Notes under the pieces: generated by a model | Told to the model about the DNA's origin: nothing | Seen by the model: the letters and a program-made list of their open reading frames with translations, nothing else | Database searches by the model: none | Origin: Planctomycetia bacterium | GTDB taxonomy: Bacteria > Planctomycetota > Planctomycetia > Pirellulales > Thermoguttaceae | NCBI GenBank assembly: GCA_030537455.1 | Contig: JAUNMR010000002.1 | Span: forward strand, 124,001-188,000 | Length of the DNA: 64,000 bases | Direction: 5' to 3' | Part shown: positions 8,505-18,447 of the stretch, one piece after another | How positions within the stretch are numbered: position 1 is the first letter of the stretch | How the letters are laid out: every line of letters starts with the position of its first letter | Translations under genes and position numbers: made by a program

Positions 8505-11500
8505 ATGCAGACAGCTAATCGAATCCTTACTTATCTCGGACGCCTTTGCGTTATTTTGACTATAGTTTTTGGTCCGTTGCGCAATGCTGGACTTGATCCT
8601 GTTGCGGAACGATACCTGATTCTCTTGTGTATAGCAAGCGGCGTTTTGGCGTTGGGGGCATTGTGGACCACGACGAAACGAACGCGACAGATGAACTCTT
8701 ACAAAGGCGCTCTTTTAGCGTCGATTCCACTGATACTCGCTCTGGCTTTGTCTGTCCTGCAATTCATTCCTCTGCCGTACAACGTCGTTGCAAAGCTGTC
8801 GCCACGCGTGCCTGAGCTTAATCATGCGCTCACGCCGCCGAATATCGGTTACGACACAATTCATTCCCTCCCTACTTCCGTGGAAATCGACGAAGATTTT
8901 TCTTCTGACCATGATGGTGAAAACGATACTGAAGGCGACAGAGCGCTGGAGATGATCGAACGCCTTGAACAGGTAAAGGATCGTCTCTCCGAAAGCGAGG
9001 CGCTTAAACAGACGCGTATTTTGGGGGAACAAGCGTTTCCTTATGAGGATGATAGCGCATATGACGTAGAAACGGCGATGATTATCGACGCACTCGTGGA
9101 AAATGAATTTCTACCGGAAGCGCAACGCAATCGTGTCGCAGTCTGGGGACATACGATTAGTCTGTATCCATTAGCGTCGCGCGAGATGTTCATGCGCATG
9201 TGGGCGGGTTTTATACTCTTCCTTGCCGCCTCTTTGCTCTTCAATACTAATGCCTCGCGTCGGTTCCTCTTTATTGTGGCGGCTTTGGTCGGTCTGTGCT
9301 ATTCGCTGTTGTGTCTTTCGTTACGCGCAAATTCAGGTCTTCTGAATCTTAAAATCTTTGACTACTGGTTGCTTTCCAAGGCCAAGATCGCCGGCTACGG
9401 GACATTTGTTGACCGCAACGCCGCCGGTGGCTATCTTGTCTTAACCTTAGGCGCTTGTGTCTATTTGGCTAGTATAGAGTTCCTTGGGACGGTCTTCCGT
9501 TTGCAAAGAGAGGTTAAAGAACGTAAAAAGGAAGAAAAAGAAGCGCGTGAATCTGGATACGACAAACCGATTCATTCGAAGTGGAAGGTACTGTTAGGCG
9601 ACTTCTTTTACCTTTTCAATCGTCGATTTATACTTTGGCTCTTTGTCATGGGCGTGATCGTCGCCGCGATCTTTGCCTCATATTCTCGCGGCGCCTCTTG
9701 TACCGCTGTTCTTGTCTTTTTACTCGGTACTTTGTTGTTATGCCTTAGAAAAGAAGCGCGAAAATATTGGTTGGCGTTTTTGCTCGTGGCTCTGATCGCC
9801 GGCGGGGCGATTGTGGCGGTTAATCTGCATGAACATGTTGACGCACGTATGGCGACGATTGTGGAAACTGATGATAACGGCGACGCCTTCATTCAAGCCA
9901 ATGGTCGCTTTGACAACTGGCGCGGCGCGCTACACACTTCGCGCGACTATTTATGGTTCGGCGCCGGTCTCAACGCTTATCCCGTGGCGAATTACGCTAA
10001 CGACGTTGCCACAAAGCAGAATCGCTATTACCATATGGCAGAAAACGTCTTTATCCAAACCCTTGTCGAATTTGGGATTATTGGGCTGACGCTACTGACG
10101 ACCGAATATCTTTTGCTATTCTGGCTCATTGGTAAATTCTGTTTTGGAAACCATAGCTTGGAAACCTATGCCTTTGCTTCCGCTGGCGTTGTGATCGTTG
10201 TGGGACAGCTGGTAGCTGCTAATTTCGACTTCGGCAACTATTTCCCTGCCAATCTCATGCTCTTTGCAGCGCTTATTGGCGCGTCGTTGGGACGTCAGAA
10301 TCGTCGACGTTGGGATATGTTAAAACAGGCTTTGAGCAATCGTAAATTACGTTCAAACGCCAATGAACAGATGCGTCGCCTAGCGCTAATGGAACGCGTT
10401 GGCGCGATTGTCACTACTTTGATTTTACTTGTGACTCTCTTAGGAACTCATTGGGTTTTACAAGAGTCTGACGATCTGATTACGCGCGAGAATTTACTAT
10501 CCGATTCCGTCTTCGCCGAAGACGAGCTTCCCTATGCCAAGACCACGGACGTTGAAAAGCGAATTAAAGCGTTCCAGAAATACGTCTCCAAACGCGACGA
10601 TTCCTTTGAAGTACGATATACTTTGGGAGAATTGGAAACGTTGAGATTTAGATTGCATCGTCGTGACGAAATGCTAGCTCGACGACCTGATACCGATCCC
10701 AAGTTGCTTTGGGCTCAAACGACGCTCGACTCCTCTCTGGAAATCCTCCTAAAGTACCAGGGTATCGGGTTTGAAGTGCCGTCCTTGCGCATTCGTGGGA
10801 ACGAATTGATTCAGTCAGTCGCTCCTGAGCTAATGAAGAATTTCTTGGCGGCGAGGCGTATTTGCCCTATGAAGCCGATGATCTATCCCAAAATCAACGG
10901 CGTCGCTCCGCTTGCGACTATGTTACGCTGGCCTGACAATCGAAATCTAATTGAATTAAACGCACGACGCTCTGCCTCACTAGCGCCTTATAGTTCGCAG
11001 TTGCTCTATATCAACGGTTACTACTTGAGCAACGTCAAATCGACGTCCTTGCAGAATCAGTTCTGGCAAAAGACCGTGGAGTATGATCCGCGTCAGGCGG
11101 AGTCGGTCGCAATTGCGCTTGCCGCTCAGACCCCTCAAAATAAAGTCGTTGACGCCATAGTGGACGTTATGCCGAATAATCCATATGTTCTCTGTCGACT
11201 TATTCGTCAGTATGCTCAATGGAAGCAAACGACGTTGTACAGAGGGATCCTTGCCAAGGGCGAGGAGGTCTTTAGTGTTCAACCCCAGGACGCGCAAGAC
11301 GCTAAGTACTGTTTTTATGCGGGCAACTATTTCAAAGCGCTCGAGGAATTCGACCGCGCCGACGATTTTTACGCGCGCGCCTATGAGCTTGAACCAGACG
11401 TCTCCGACTTCTTTTTTGCTCGAATTCGTATGATGTGCCAAAACTCTAAGGTCATGAACAAAGACCAAGAGTGTTATGATCTGCTCATGGCATACAAAAA

Positions 11501-11723
11501 CAGTGGCGCGAAAAAGAACTTGTGGCTCTGTGATAAGTACCTCGAGGACGTAGAAAAAAATCTCAAACGTTCTCAAGCGCGTAGCGAGGCGCTCTTGCGC
11601 ATCCAAAGGGAACGCGAACAAGACGAACGGATTCGCAATCGTGTGTATGGAGAAAAAGAAAGCGACCAGGCGCCGTCTTCCGACAACGCCGACGACTTGC
11701 AAGAGGAAAATGATGAATTATAA
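8505..11723 (+). CDS. O-antigen ligase/polymerase (Wzy/WaaL) family membrane protein with TPR-like tail
   Basis: This is a protein of about 1072 residues if it starts at the ATG at 8505; an in-frame TTG lies at 8490. The N-terminal half has many hydrophobic segments. It carries the O-antigen ligase family hallmarks: a membrane segment with ASYSRGA, then NGRFDNWRGAL and a large loop with the ENVFIQTLVEFGIIGL pattern before a further membrane helix. An acidic insert of about 120 residues (about 105-225), rich in Glu and Asp, lies between early membrane segments. The last 400 residues are soluble and helical, with TPR-like repeats (for example KYCFYAGNYFKALEEFDRADDFYARAYELEP), and end in a charged coiled-coil. 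The family joins or polymerises lipid-linked sugars at the periplasmic face. No other polysaccharide genes are next to it. Confidence 0.8.
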   Translation: MQTANRILTYLGRLCVILTIVFGPLRNAGLDPVAERYLILLCIASGVLALGALWTTTKRTRQMNSYKGALLASIPLILALALSVLQFIPLPYNVVAKLSPRVPELNHALTPPNIGYDTIHSLPTSVEIDEDFSSDHDGENDTEGDRALEMIERLEQVKDRLSESEALKQTRILGEQAFPYEDDSAYDVETAMIIDALVENEFLPEAQRNRVAVWGHTISLYPLASREMFMRMWAGFILFLAASLLFNTNASRRFLFIVAALVGLCYSLLCLSLRANSGLLNLKIFDYWLLSKAKIAGYGTFVDRNAAGGYLVLTLGACVYLASIEFLGTVFRLQREVKERKKEEKEARESGYDKPIHSKWKVLLGDFFYLFNRRFILWLFVMGVIVAAIFASYSRGASCTAVLVFLLGTLLLCLRKEARKYWLAFLLVALIAGGAIVAVNLHEHVDARMATIVETDDNGDAFIQANGRFDNWRGALHTSRDYLWFGAGLNAYPVANYANDVATKQNRYYHMAENVFIQTLVEFGIIGLTLLTTEYLLLFWLIGKFCFGNHSLETYAFASAGVVIVVGQLVAANFDFGNYFPANLMLFAALIGASLGRQNRRRWDMLKQALSNRKLRSNANEQMRRLALMERVGAIVTTLILLVTLLGTHWVLQESDDLITRENLLSDSVFAEDELPYAKTTDVEKRIKAFQKYVSKRDDSFEVRYTLGELETLRFRLHRRDEMLARRPDTDPKLLWAQTTLDSSLEILLKYQGIGFEVPSLRIRGNELIQSVAPELMKNFLAARRICPMKPMIYPKINGVAPLATMLRWPDNRNLIELNARRSASLAPYSSQLLYINGYYLSNVKSTSLQNQFWQKTVEYDPRQAESVAIALAAQTPQNKVVDAIVDVMPNNPYVLCRLIRQYAQWKQTTLYRGILAKGEEVFSVQPQDAQDAKYCFYAGNYFKALEEFDRADDFYARAYELEPDVSDFFFARIRMMCQNSKVMNKDQECYDLLMAYKNSGAKKNLWLCDKYLEDVEKNLKRSQARSEALLRIQREREQDERIRNRVYGEKESDQAPSSDNADDLQEENDEL

Positions 11724-11802
11724 ACCGTGGCGTTCAACAATGTATCGATCGTTATTTGCAAGACGCTTCGGTTGAGGATTACAGATAATATAGGAATAAT
11801 CT

Positions 11803-12906
11803 ATGAGTAAATCCCAGGTCTTTTGGACTGACTTCCACGCTACTCCGAATGAAAACCTCCTGCAGAAGATGAGAAGACTCATTGAGAGAGCAGGCTTTGC
11901 ACGTTTGCCAATGGACGGTAAATTTGTCGCCATTAAGATTCATTTCGGCGAGAAAGGTAATCTTGCCTTTGTTCGCCCCAACTTTGCACGCGTTCTGGTG
12001 GACGCCACGCGCGAGCATGGCGGTAAGCCATTCCTGACAGACGCCAATACGCTTTACGTTGGAAGTCGTAAAAACGCATTGGATCACCTGGACGTGGCGT
12101 ATTTGAACGGGTTCAATCCCTTCACGCTCGGTTGCCATGTCATTATTGCCGACGGACTCAAGGGAACTGACGAGACGATTGTGCCGGTCAAAGGACAATA
12201 TGTCACCGAAGCTAAAATAGGGCGCGCCATAACCGACGCCGACGTTTTGATTACGCTCACTCATGTGAAAATGCATGAATGCGCGGGGTTGGGGGGCGTC
12301 TTAAAGAATATCGGCATGGGATGTGGTTCCCGCGCTGGTAAAATGGAGATGCATTCCAGTAGCAAGCCCGAGGTTGACCGTAACGAGTGTATTGGATGTC
12401 GCGCCTGCGCCAAAACCTGTGCTCATGACGCCGTGTCGTTCGATGAGAAAGGAAAGGCCTCCATTGACAAATCTAAGTGCGCCGGTTGTGGACGTTGTAT
12501 TGGACGTTGTCCCAAAGACGCCGTTTGTGCTTCCTTCGACGAAAAATTCGAAATCCTCAATAAGAAGATTTGTGAATATTCACTCGCTGTGGTTCAGGGT
12601 CGTCCTCACTTTCACGTGGCGCTCGTTGTCGACGTTTCCCCCTTCTGCGACTGCCATGCCGAAAACGACGTTCCCGTTGTGCCAGACGTCGGTATCTTCG
12701 CCTCTTTTGACCCCATCGCTCTGGATTTGGCATGTGCAAACGCTATCAATGCGCAACCTGTCATACCGAACAGCGCCCTGGCTGACAAACAAACGCATGG
12801 CGATTATTTTACCGCGATGCATCCATCGACTTCCTGGCGCACCATTGTCGAATATGGCGAGGAAATCGGTCTGGGATCTACTGACTATGATCTGATTAAA
12901 ATCTGA
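11803..12906 (+). CDS. DUF362 domain protein with two 4Fe-4S clusters
   Basis: This 367-residue protein has an N-terminal DUF362 domain (about 1-185), including VAIKIHFGEKGN and the VLITLTHVKMHECAGLGGVLKNIGMG segment typical of the family. A double ferredoxin module follows, with CIGCRACAKTC and CAGCGRCIGRC motifs (about residues 198-240), each CxxCxxCxxxC. The C-terminus returns to DUF362-like sequence. The family is common in anaerobes and is presumed to be a redox protein of unknown reaction. AGGA eight bases before the ATG is a fair ribosome-binding site. The gene is 79 bases after the O-antigen-ligase-like gene and may be in the same transcript. Confidence 0.88.
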   Translation: MSKSQVFWTDFHATPNENLLQKMRRLIERAGFARLPMDGKFVAIKIHFGEKGNLAFVRPNFARVLVDATREHGGKPFLTDANTLYVGSRKNALDHLDVAYLNGFNPFTLGCHVIIADGLKGTDETIVPVKGQYVTEAKIGRAITDADVLITLTHVKMHECAGLGGVLKNIGMGCGSRAGKMEMHSSSKPEVDRNECIGCRACAKTCAHDAVSFDEKGKASIDKSKCAGCGRCIGRCPKDAVCASFDEKFEILNKKICEYSLAVVQGRPHFHVALVVDVSPFCDCHAENDVPVVPDVGIFASFDPIALDLACANAINAQPVIPNSALADKQTHGDYFTAMHPSTSWRTIVEYGEEIGLGSTDYDLIKI

Positions 12907-13039
12907 TCGTCGCCGCCTATGCTATCGCTATAAATATAACGCGGAGACTTATGGGACGTTGGAGGTGAGAAGGCGACTTACCATTGTTCTTTGTCCCCCG
13001 ACGTCTCCCGTTCCTTGCGTGACACGCGCCTTCAAGAAG

Positions 13040-13981
13040 ATGACGTCATTCCCTTCGCTCATTGTCGCTGATATCGGTAATTCTCGTGTAAAGTATGCAC
13101 TGTGGAAGAATGTCGCACCGCGCGACCATATTCCAGAGGAGAGCTTTGCCGATCCAACCCCTGATCTTAGTTTAACGAGCGGCTGGCTTGGCGAGATTAC
13201 TAAGAGTCTGACGTCCTCGGCGCGTTGGGTTATTTCAAGCGTTAATCGTGCCAAGACCACGACGCTACTGAATATCGTGGCGTCAACTCGTCCTAACGAC
13301 GTTGTGTGCGTTCTGACGCTCAACGATATTCCAATTGAATGTCAGTATGACTTTCCGGAAAAGTTGGGTATTGATAGAGTTGTCGCCGCATTTGCCGCTG
13401 TGAAACGAGTACCTCCTGGAACGCCCTTTATTGTGGTTGACGTCGGTACGGCGGCGACGGTCGATTACGTCGACTCACACGGCGTCTTTCGCGGGGGCGC
13501 GATTCTTCCCGGCGCGCGACTGGTGGCTGAAGCGTTAAAGGCAAAAACCGACGCCTTGCCATTTGTTGAGCAGTTCGAGTCGACTGCGACCGCCGCGTCT
13601 GCGTCGAGCTTTCAAGAGGCGATCCTCGAGTTTGCGCCGGATTATCCCGCTACGGAAACTCAGAAAGCTATTAGACTTGGCATGGTCTATTCCTTGGTCG
13701 GAGCCGTGACGTCTTTTTATCTCAAGACGAGCGCCGTCATCAAGAAACAACAGGGCGACTACGCCGCGTTGGAACTCGTCTTTGCCGGTGGCGACGCCGC
13801 TTTGACCGAGTTTCACTTTAATAGGTTCTTCGACGATTTAACTTCTGTTTATGGTTTCCAACCAATGAAACCGCGAACAACTGTCATTGACAACCTTGTG
13901 ACAAATGGTTTACACGATTTGACGAAACTCCTAGATCAACGTTGCTTCCATACGCCTGAACGTTTGCATCGAGTCGACTAA
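13040..13981 (+). CDS. coaX: Type III pantothenate kinase
   Basis: CoaX phosphorylates pantothenate in the first step of CoA synthesis and belongs to the ASKHA fold. The 313-residue protein shows the N-terminal phosphate motif VADIGNSRVKYALW, then GIDRVVAAFAA, the catalytic VDVGTAATVDYVD, and FRGGAILPG with a downstream ALPF. An in-frame upstream TTG at 12959 would add 27 residues that do not look like CoaX, so the ATG at 13040 is preferred. The tail of about 50 residues after the last core motif is longer than in compact CoaX proteins. It is followed by recR after 53 bases. Confidence 0.92.
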   Translation: MTSFPSLIVADIGNSRVKYALWKNVAPRDHIPEESFADPTPDLSLTSGWLGEITKSLTSSARWVISSVNRAKTTTLLNIVASTRPNDVVCVLTLNDIPIECQYDFPEKLGIDRVVAAFAAVKRVPPGTPFIVVDVGTAATVDYVDSHGVFRGGAILPGARLVAEALKAKTDALPFVEQFESTATAASASSFQEAILEFAPDYPATETQKAIRLGMVYSLVGAVTSFYLKTSAVIKKQQGDYAALELVFAGGDAALTEFHFNRFFDDLTSVYGFQPMKPRTTVIDNLVTNGLHDLTKLLDQRCFHTPERLHRVD

Positions 13982-14034
13982 GTGATTACCGTTTCATTCT
14001 TATTAACTGATTATATTTGACGAAGTTTTTAATC

Positions 14035-14637
14035 ATGACAGAGTTAACTGAGTCTGTTGTTCAGACAATGAAAGAGTTTGAAAAATTACCCGGGATCGGC
14101 AAAAAATCGGCTGAGCGGATTGTGTATCATCTCCTCAAGCTCTCCAAACCGGAGGCGCTCGCATTGTCTGACGCAATTCGCCACATGAAAGAAAAGGTGC
14201 GATACTGCAAATGTTGTTTCAACTTGGCAGAAAACGAATTGTGTGACGTTTGTAGCGATCCAAACCGTGATTCCTCTCTCCTATGCGTCGTTGAGCAACC
14301 TCGTGACCTGATTGCCTTGGAAAATACGGGACGTTTCCGTGGACTCTATCACGTCCTTTTGGGACGCGTTTCGCCACTTGACGACGTCAATCCGGATCAG
14401 TTAACCATCGACGCCTTGGTAGAACGCGTTAGAAGCGGTAATTTTAAAGAAATTATCATGGCGACTAATCCCACTGTGGAGGGCGACGGTACCGCCTTGA
14501 CGATTATTAACCGCTTGGCTGATACGCCCGTGAAAATTACAAGATTGGCCCGAGGTATCACAACGGGCAGTACCCTAGAATTTGCCAATAATGAGATGTT
14601 GACCGACGCTATTCAAGGACGTCAGCAATTTGAATAA
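14035..14637 (+). CDS. recR: Recombination mediator protein RecR
   Basis: RecR works with RecF/RecO in loading RecA at gaps. The 200-residue length is standard. In order it shows the HhH motif LPGIGKKSAERIVYHLL, the four-cysteine zinc finger CKCCFNL...CDVC, the Toprim segment beginning LCVVEQPRDLIALENTGRF with GLYHVLLGRVSPL, and the C-terminal Walker-B-like ARGITTGSTLEFAN. An in-frame TTG at 14017 is a poorer start than the ATG at 14035. recA follows in the same direction, so two recombination genes lie side by side, but a promoter-like sequence separates them. Confidence 0.96.
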   Translation: MTELTESVVQTMKEFEKLPGIGKKSAERIVYHLLKLSKPEALALSDAIRHMKEKVRYCKCCFNLAENELCDVCSDPNRDSSLLCVVEQPRDLIALENTGRFRGLYHVLLGRVSPLDDVNPDQLTIDALVERVRSGNFKEIIMATNPTVEGDGTALTIINRLADTPVKITRLARGITTGSTLEFANNEMLTDAIQGRQQFE

Positions 14638-14728
14638 TAATAAAACTTACTGATCTAATATGTCACGGATTTTTACCTGACGTGCTTGGTTGAGCGTTCG
14701 CGACGACCAAAAAATGTTTCGCACACGC

Positions 14729-14758
14729 TTGACGTCGTAGGGCGTTTGTGTTTTAAAT
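14729..14758 (+). promoter_or_regulatory. Candidate promoter of recA
   Basis: TTGACG at 14729-14734 and TTAAAT at 14753-14758 are spaced by 18 bases. The predicted leader before the chosen recA start is about 140 bases. I saw no clear LexA-type palindrome here. Confidence 0.35.
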
Positions 14759-14902
14759 TGTATATATTTTGACGTCGCACTGGCGTGGCGTCTTCGCTTC
14801 ACGCTTGCAATATTCGAGCAAAGTGTGACGTTTTTGTTGTTTCACAAAAGAAGTCCGAATGATTCCGGATGGACTTTGGTCTCGTGTGCCAAGGGTATGA
14901 AT

Positions 14903-16024
14903 ATGGCCAAAAAGGCAGCTGACTCAGACGCAAAAGCTACAAAGAAGTCGAAAATACAAGAGCTCTATGAACGCAATCCTGGTTTGAGGGTCGCGGTTGA
15001 TCAGATTGAGAAACTATACGGTCAAGGCGCCATTATGCCTCTTGGTCTTGATCAGGCGCCGGGTCTGGAAGGTATTTCAACGGGCTGTTTGTCTCTTGAT
15101 ATCGCCCTGGGCGGACACGGTATTCCTCGCGGGCGTATTGTGGAAATCTTCGGACCGGAATCCAGCGGTAAAACAACATTAACGCTTCACATCGTCGCAC
15201 AGGCTCAAAAGGGCGGCGGCGTAGCGGCTTTTATCGACGCGGAACATGCGTTCGATCCCAGCTGGGCAAAGCGTATTGGCGTGGAGTTGGAATCCCTACT
15301 GGTCAGTCAACCGAGTAGCGGTGAAGAAGCAATGCGCATTGCAGAAATGCTTGTGCAGTCAAATTCCGTTGATATCATCGTCGTCGACTCCGTCGCGGCG
15401 CTTGTGCCGGAGAAGGAACTGCAGGGCGAAATCGGAGATCAATTCGTTGGTCTGCAAGCGCGCCTTATGAGCCAATCCCTACGTAAACTCACCGGCGCAA
15501 TTGCCAAGAGCAAGACGACCGTCATTTTCATTAATCAGATTCGTGAAAAGATCGGCGTCATGTTTGGCTCGCCTGAAACGACCCCTGGCGGTAAGGCTTT
15601 GAAATTCTACAGCTCATGCCGAATTGATATCCGCCGCATTGGTCAACTGAAAGAGGGGGAAGAAGTCGTCGGTCAACGCGTTAAAGCGAAAATCGTTAAA
15701 AACAAAGTCGCGCCCCCGTTCCGCGTTGCTGAATTCGATATGATGCACGCCAATGGCATTAGCTATGAGGGCGATTTGCTCGACCTGGCCATCATGTATA
15801 AACTTATCACGAAATCTGGCTCGTGGTTCCGCTACGGCGACCAACAGTTGGCACAAGGACGTGAAAAGGCTCGCGCGTATTTGCAACAGAATGCTGAATT
15901 CCGAAACATGTTGCAAGAGCAGGTGATGGCAATCGTTGAGTCACAAGGTCAAGAGGACGTTCCCGTGCCACAAGAGGAGGAAGAGTCGGGAGATTACGAA
16001 GAATTAGAAGAAGAACAAGCCTAA
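14903..16024 (+). CDS. recA: Recombinase RecA
   Basis: RecA is the strand-exchange ATPase of homologous recombination and the SOS co-protease. The Walker A motif GPESSGKTT, the [12 protein letters not shown] Walker B region, the [21 protein letters not shown] loop L2 segment and the C-terminal WFRYGD are all present. The protein is 373 residues from the ATG at 14903, where AAGGG at 14891-14895 is seven bases upstream. An ATG at 14897 and a GTG at 14825 are possible but less likely starts. The last 25 residues are very acidic (EEEE-rich), as in other RecA C-termini that modulate DNA binding. A strong terminator follows. Confidence 0.97.
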   Translation: MAKKAADSDAKATKKSKIQELYERNPGLRVAVDQIEKLYGQGAIMPLGLDQAPGLEGISTGCLSLDIALGGHGIPRGRIVEIFGPESSGKTTLTLHIVAQAQKGGGVAAFIDAEHAFDPSWAKRIGVELESLLVSQPSSGEEAMRIAEMLVQSNSVDIIVVDSVAALVPEKELQGEIGDQFVGLQARLMSQSLRKLTGAIAKSKTTVIFINQIREKIGVMFGSPETTPGGKALKFYSSCRIDIRRIGQLKEGEEVVGQRVKAKIVKNKVAPPFRVAEFDMMHANGISYEGDLLDLAIMYKLITKSGSWFRYGDQQLAQGREKARAYLQQNAEFRNMLQEQVMAIVESQGQEDVPVPQEEEESGDYEELEEEQA

Positions 16025-16082
16025 GTTTGCGTTCACACGAACTGTTGGATTAGGCTCGTAAACATTGCGATACAATAACTAA

Positions 16083-16132
16083 GAGCGCTACTGGACTCAG
16101 ACTATGTCTGTTTTTCAGTAGCGTTCTTTTTT
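16083..16132 (+). terminator. Rho-independent terminator after recA
   Basis: The arm AGAGCGCTACTG (16083-16093 region) pairs with CAGTAGCGTTCT (16116-16126 region) with one G-T type mismatch. A small inner CAGAC/GTCTG hairpin lies in the loop, and TTTTTT follows at 16127-16132. Confidence 0.85.
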
Positions 16133-16386
16133 CATGCGAACCTGAAACTATGTTATCGCGAAGCGATCAGGAGAGCTTCCTGTAATCTGAACGCAGACAG
16201 GAAACACAAAGCGCTTAAGAAAATAAGGCTGAATGTATCGCGTCTATCGTTTACCTGTCTTGTACTCACTTTAGTGATTAGTTAGAATATGGTAAGCGTG
16301 TATGTTACAACCGACGTCCATTTAGAGAAGTCCATGTAAGTTCACGTTTTACAAGGCTATCGTTTTTTTATACATCAGGAGCAGAC
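16133..16386. other. Intergenic region before the heparinase-like gene
   Basis: Together with the terminator this gap is 362 bases. It contains no ORF of note. A short palindrome ATCGCGAAGCGAT lies near 16154, and a promoter candidate is at 16260-16288. Otherwise nothing was recognised. Confidence 0.5.
16260..16288 (+). promoter_or_regulatory. Candidate promoter with palindromic spacer, heparinase-like gene
   Basis: TTGTAC (16260-16265) and TAGAAT (16283-16288) are 17 bases apart. The spacer holds the inverted repeat TCACT-TT-AGTGA (16266-16277), placed where a repressor could block RNA polymerase. The operator role is inference. Confidence 0.4.
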
Positions 16387-18384
16387 ATGTCGAATCAAGT
16401 CTTTCGAAGCGCCTTCTTGTTAGCTCTTTCAGGGTTGCTTTTGACGTTAGACGCGTGTGGCGCTGAGCATGAAGCGACGCCCGCGCACAATGACTTTGTG
16501 GCTGTGGAGCGCGAACAAGTAGTGGATGCGCTTGCAAACAAGTCTAATTCGGCGTTATTACTCGTGGACGACGATGCAATAGAGTGTGCGCGGCATAAAA
16601 TCGATTCTGATCCTAAATGGAAGCTTTACTACGACGCGCTCAAACTCAACGCGGAGGACTCGTCGAATAAGCCTCCAGTGGAGCGCCAGCTAACCGGGCG
16701 ACGACTCCTGTCTGTCTCGCGCGAGGCGTTAAGTCGCATTTCCAAATGGTCTTTCTTGTATCGCATGACAGGTCAAGAGCAATATGCAAAACGCGTTGAG
16801 ACCGAAATGGTTGCTATTGCGAACTTTGAAAACTGGAATCCCTCGCACTTCCTTGACGTCGCTGAAATGACCGTCGCTATGGCGATCGGCTATGACGTAT
16901 GCAAAGAGCAGTTTTCGAAAGATAATCGTGATTTGATTTACGAGTCTATCCGTGATAAAGGCGTTCAGGAGGCTTATAACTTTAAGCGTGGTTGGAAGCG
17001 CAATACCGCGAACTGGAACCAGGTCTGTTGGTGCGGCGCGCTTTATGGCGCGTTAGCTCTGTATGACGACGCCCAATCCGACGGTGATAAAGAGTTACTG
17101 ATCGACGTGATAACCGAAGCTGTTAACGGCGTCACGTGGAGTATGTCTTCGTATGAGCCGGATGGGAATTACACCGAGGGACCAGGTTACTGGGCCTACG
17201 GCACCGGCTTTAATACGCTCCTACTAGACGCGCTCCGTTCTTATTTTGGTCAGGATTTCGGTCGTTCCGACTCCAAGGGATTCTTAGCTTCGATCAACTA
17301 CTTTGAACACGTTTTCGGCGCTACGGGTTTGGCATATAATTACCCCGATTCCGGCGGGGGGAAGATGTTTGAACCAGTCGCTTTCTGGTATGAACGTAAG
17401 TTTAATGATCCCCAACTTTTGTTTAATGAGTACACGCTTTTGAATCAGGCGTACTTTTGGCAAACGGACAAGTCGAAACTTGAATCTCAGTTTGGCGTGA
17501 GATCGTACAGTTCGCTGGTACGTGATCGTCTTGCCGTTTGCGCCCTAGTGTGGGGCGCTCAGGCAGACGCTTCGAACAATGGCCCGCGCGTTACGCCTAA
17601 GGAACTTGGGTATATTGGCATAGGTAATCAAGAATGCTGTGTGGCGCTTTTTCGCACGCGCTGGACGTCCGACGCCGCCTATCTTGGTATTAAATGTGGC
17701 GCGCCGCGTTCGCCCCACGGACATCTCGATGAAGGCGGGTTCGTTTATGACGATCGTGGCGTTCGTTGGATTTGCGAACTTGGTCCGGAATCCTACCATT
17801 CGATTGAGTCGCGTGGAATGAATCTTTGGGCAATGAATCAGAATTCAGATCGGTGGAAGATACTGCGATATAACAACTACGGACATAGTGTTCCTACGAT
17901 TAACGACGCTCCCCAACTCGTTGACGGTCGCGCCTCATTTATTGAAACGCAGATCGGCGACGCGCAGAAGCCTTCCTTTGCTTATATTGACCTTACGCCG
18001 GTCTATCGAAATGATCTAAAGAAGGCGACGCGACGCGCCACGCTCATGCCCAATGGCGATTTGATTATCGAAGACTGCTTTGAGACCTTCCAAGATAAAG
18101 GCGCCAAAGTGGAACGACGCTTTATTGCCTCCGCTAATGCGGAAACTATCGACGGTGGCGTACTTTTGACTCAGAAAACTCCCGGAACTGAAAACTTGCT
18201 TTTCAAAACCGTGACGACCGATGCGTCGACGCCAGTTCAATGGAGCGTAGCGCCGTGTCAATCTGACAAAGAGTTCGATTCGCCCAATCCCGGCGTCATG
18301 ACGCTCTTAGAGACTTCTGAGTTAGCGCCAAACGCTTCCGCTACCTATCGTACTGTCTTTAAATCGGTAGATGAGCGACCGTGA
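16387..18384 (+). CDS. Heparinase II/III-family polysaccharide lyase, exported
   Basis: This 665-residue protein starts with a hydrophobic signal (about 1-24) that ends LTLDAC, a possible but imperfect lipobox with Asp at -2. An alpha/alpha-toroid-like region (about 100-380) contains the NWNQVCWCGALYGALALYDD and PDGNYTEGPGYWAYGTGF patterns of heparinase II/III relatives. A beta-sandwich region follows, with APRSPHGHLDEGGFVYDDRG and its Tyr/His residues characteristic of the family. These lyases cleave uronic-acid-containing polysaccharides by beta-elimination. The exact polymer cannot be predicted. The AGGAG ribosome-binding site is six bases before the ATG. The gene stands alone, without a sulfatase or transporter beside it, so it is not in a typical polysaccharide locus. 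Confidence 0.85.
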   Translation: MSNQVFRSAFLLALSGLLLTLDACGAEHEATPAHNDFVAVEREQVVDALANKSNSALLLVDDDAIECARHKIDSDPKWKLYYDALKLNAEDSSNKPPVERQLTGRRLLSVSREALSRISKWSFLYRMTGQEQYAKRVETEMVAIANFENWNPSHFLDVAEMTVAMAIGYDVCKEQFSKDNRDLIYESIRDKGVQEAYNFKRGWKRNTANWNQVCWCGALYGALALYDDAQSDGDKELLIDVITEAVNGVTWSMSSYEPDGNYTEGPGYWAYGTGFNTLLLDALRSYFGQDFGRSDSKGFLASINYFEHVFGATGLAYNYPDSGGGKMFEPVAFWYERKFNDPQLLFNEYTLLNQAYFWQTDKSKLESQFGVRSYSSLVRDRLAVCALVWGAQADASNNGPRVTPKELGYIGIGNQECCVALFRTRWTSDAAYLGIKCGAPRSPHGHLDEGGFVYDDRGVRWICELGPESYHSIESRGMNLWAMNQNSDRWKILRYNNYGHSVPTINDAPQLVDGRASFIETQIGDAQKPSFAYIDLTPVYRNDLKKATRRATLMPNGDLIIEDCFETFQDKGAKVERRFIASANAETIDGGVLLTQKTPGTENLLFKTVTTDASTPVQWSVAPCQSDKEFDSPNPGVMTLLETSELAPNASATYRTVFKSVDERP

Positions 18385-18447
18385 AATGTTTACTTAGAAT
18401 GACGTTACTTCGCGCAAGAAGGAACCTGCTATAATTTGGAGAATTAA

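Noticed and set aside
12959-13039. Upstream TTG start for coaX
   Set aside because: The 27 extra residues do not look like the family N-terminus, which starts directly at the VADIGNSR motif.
14638-14902. LexA box before recA
   Set aside because: No clear inverted repeat of the known bacterial LexA types was found in the region.
18407-18435. Promoter with TATAAT just before the TSCPD gene
   Set aside because: The -10 box is only 12 bases from the ATG and lacks a good -35 box, while a ribosome-binding site is present, so the box may be chance.
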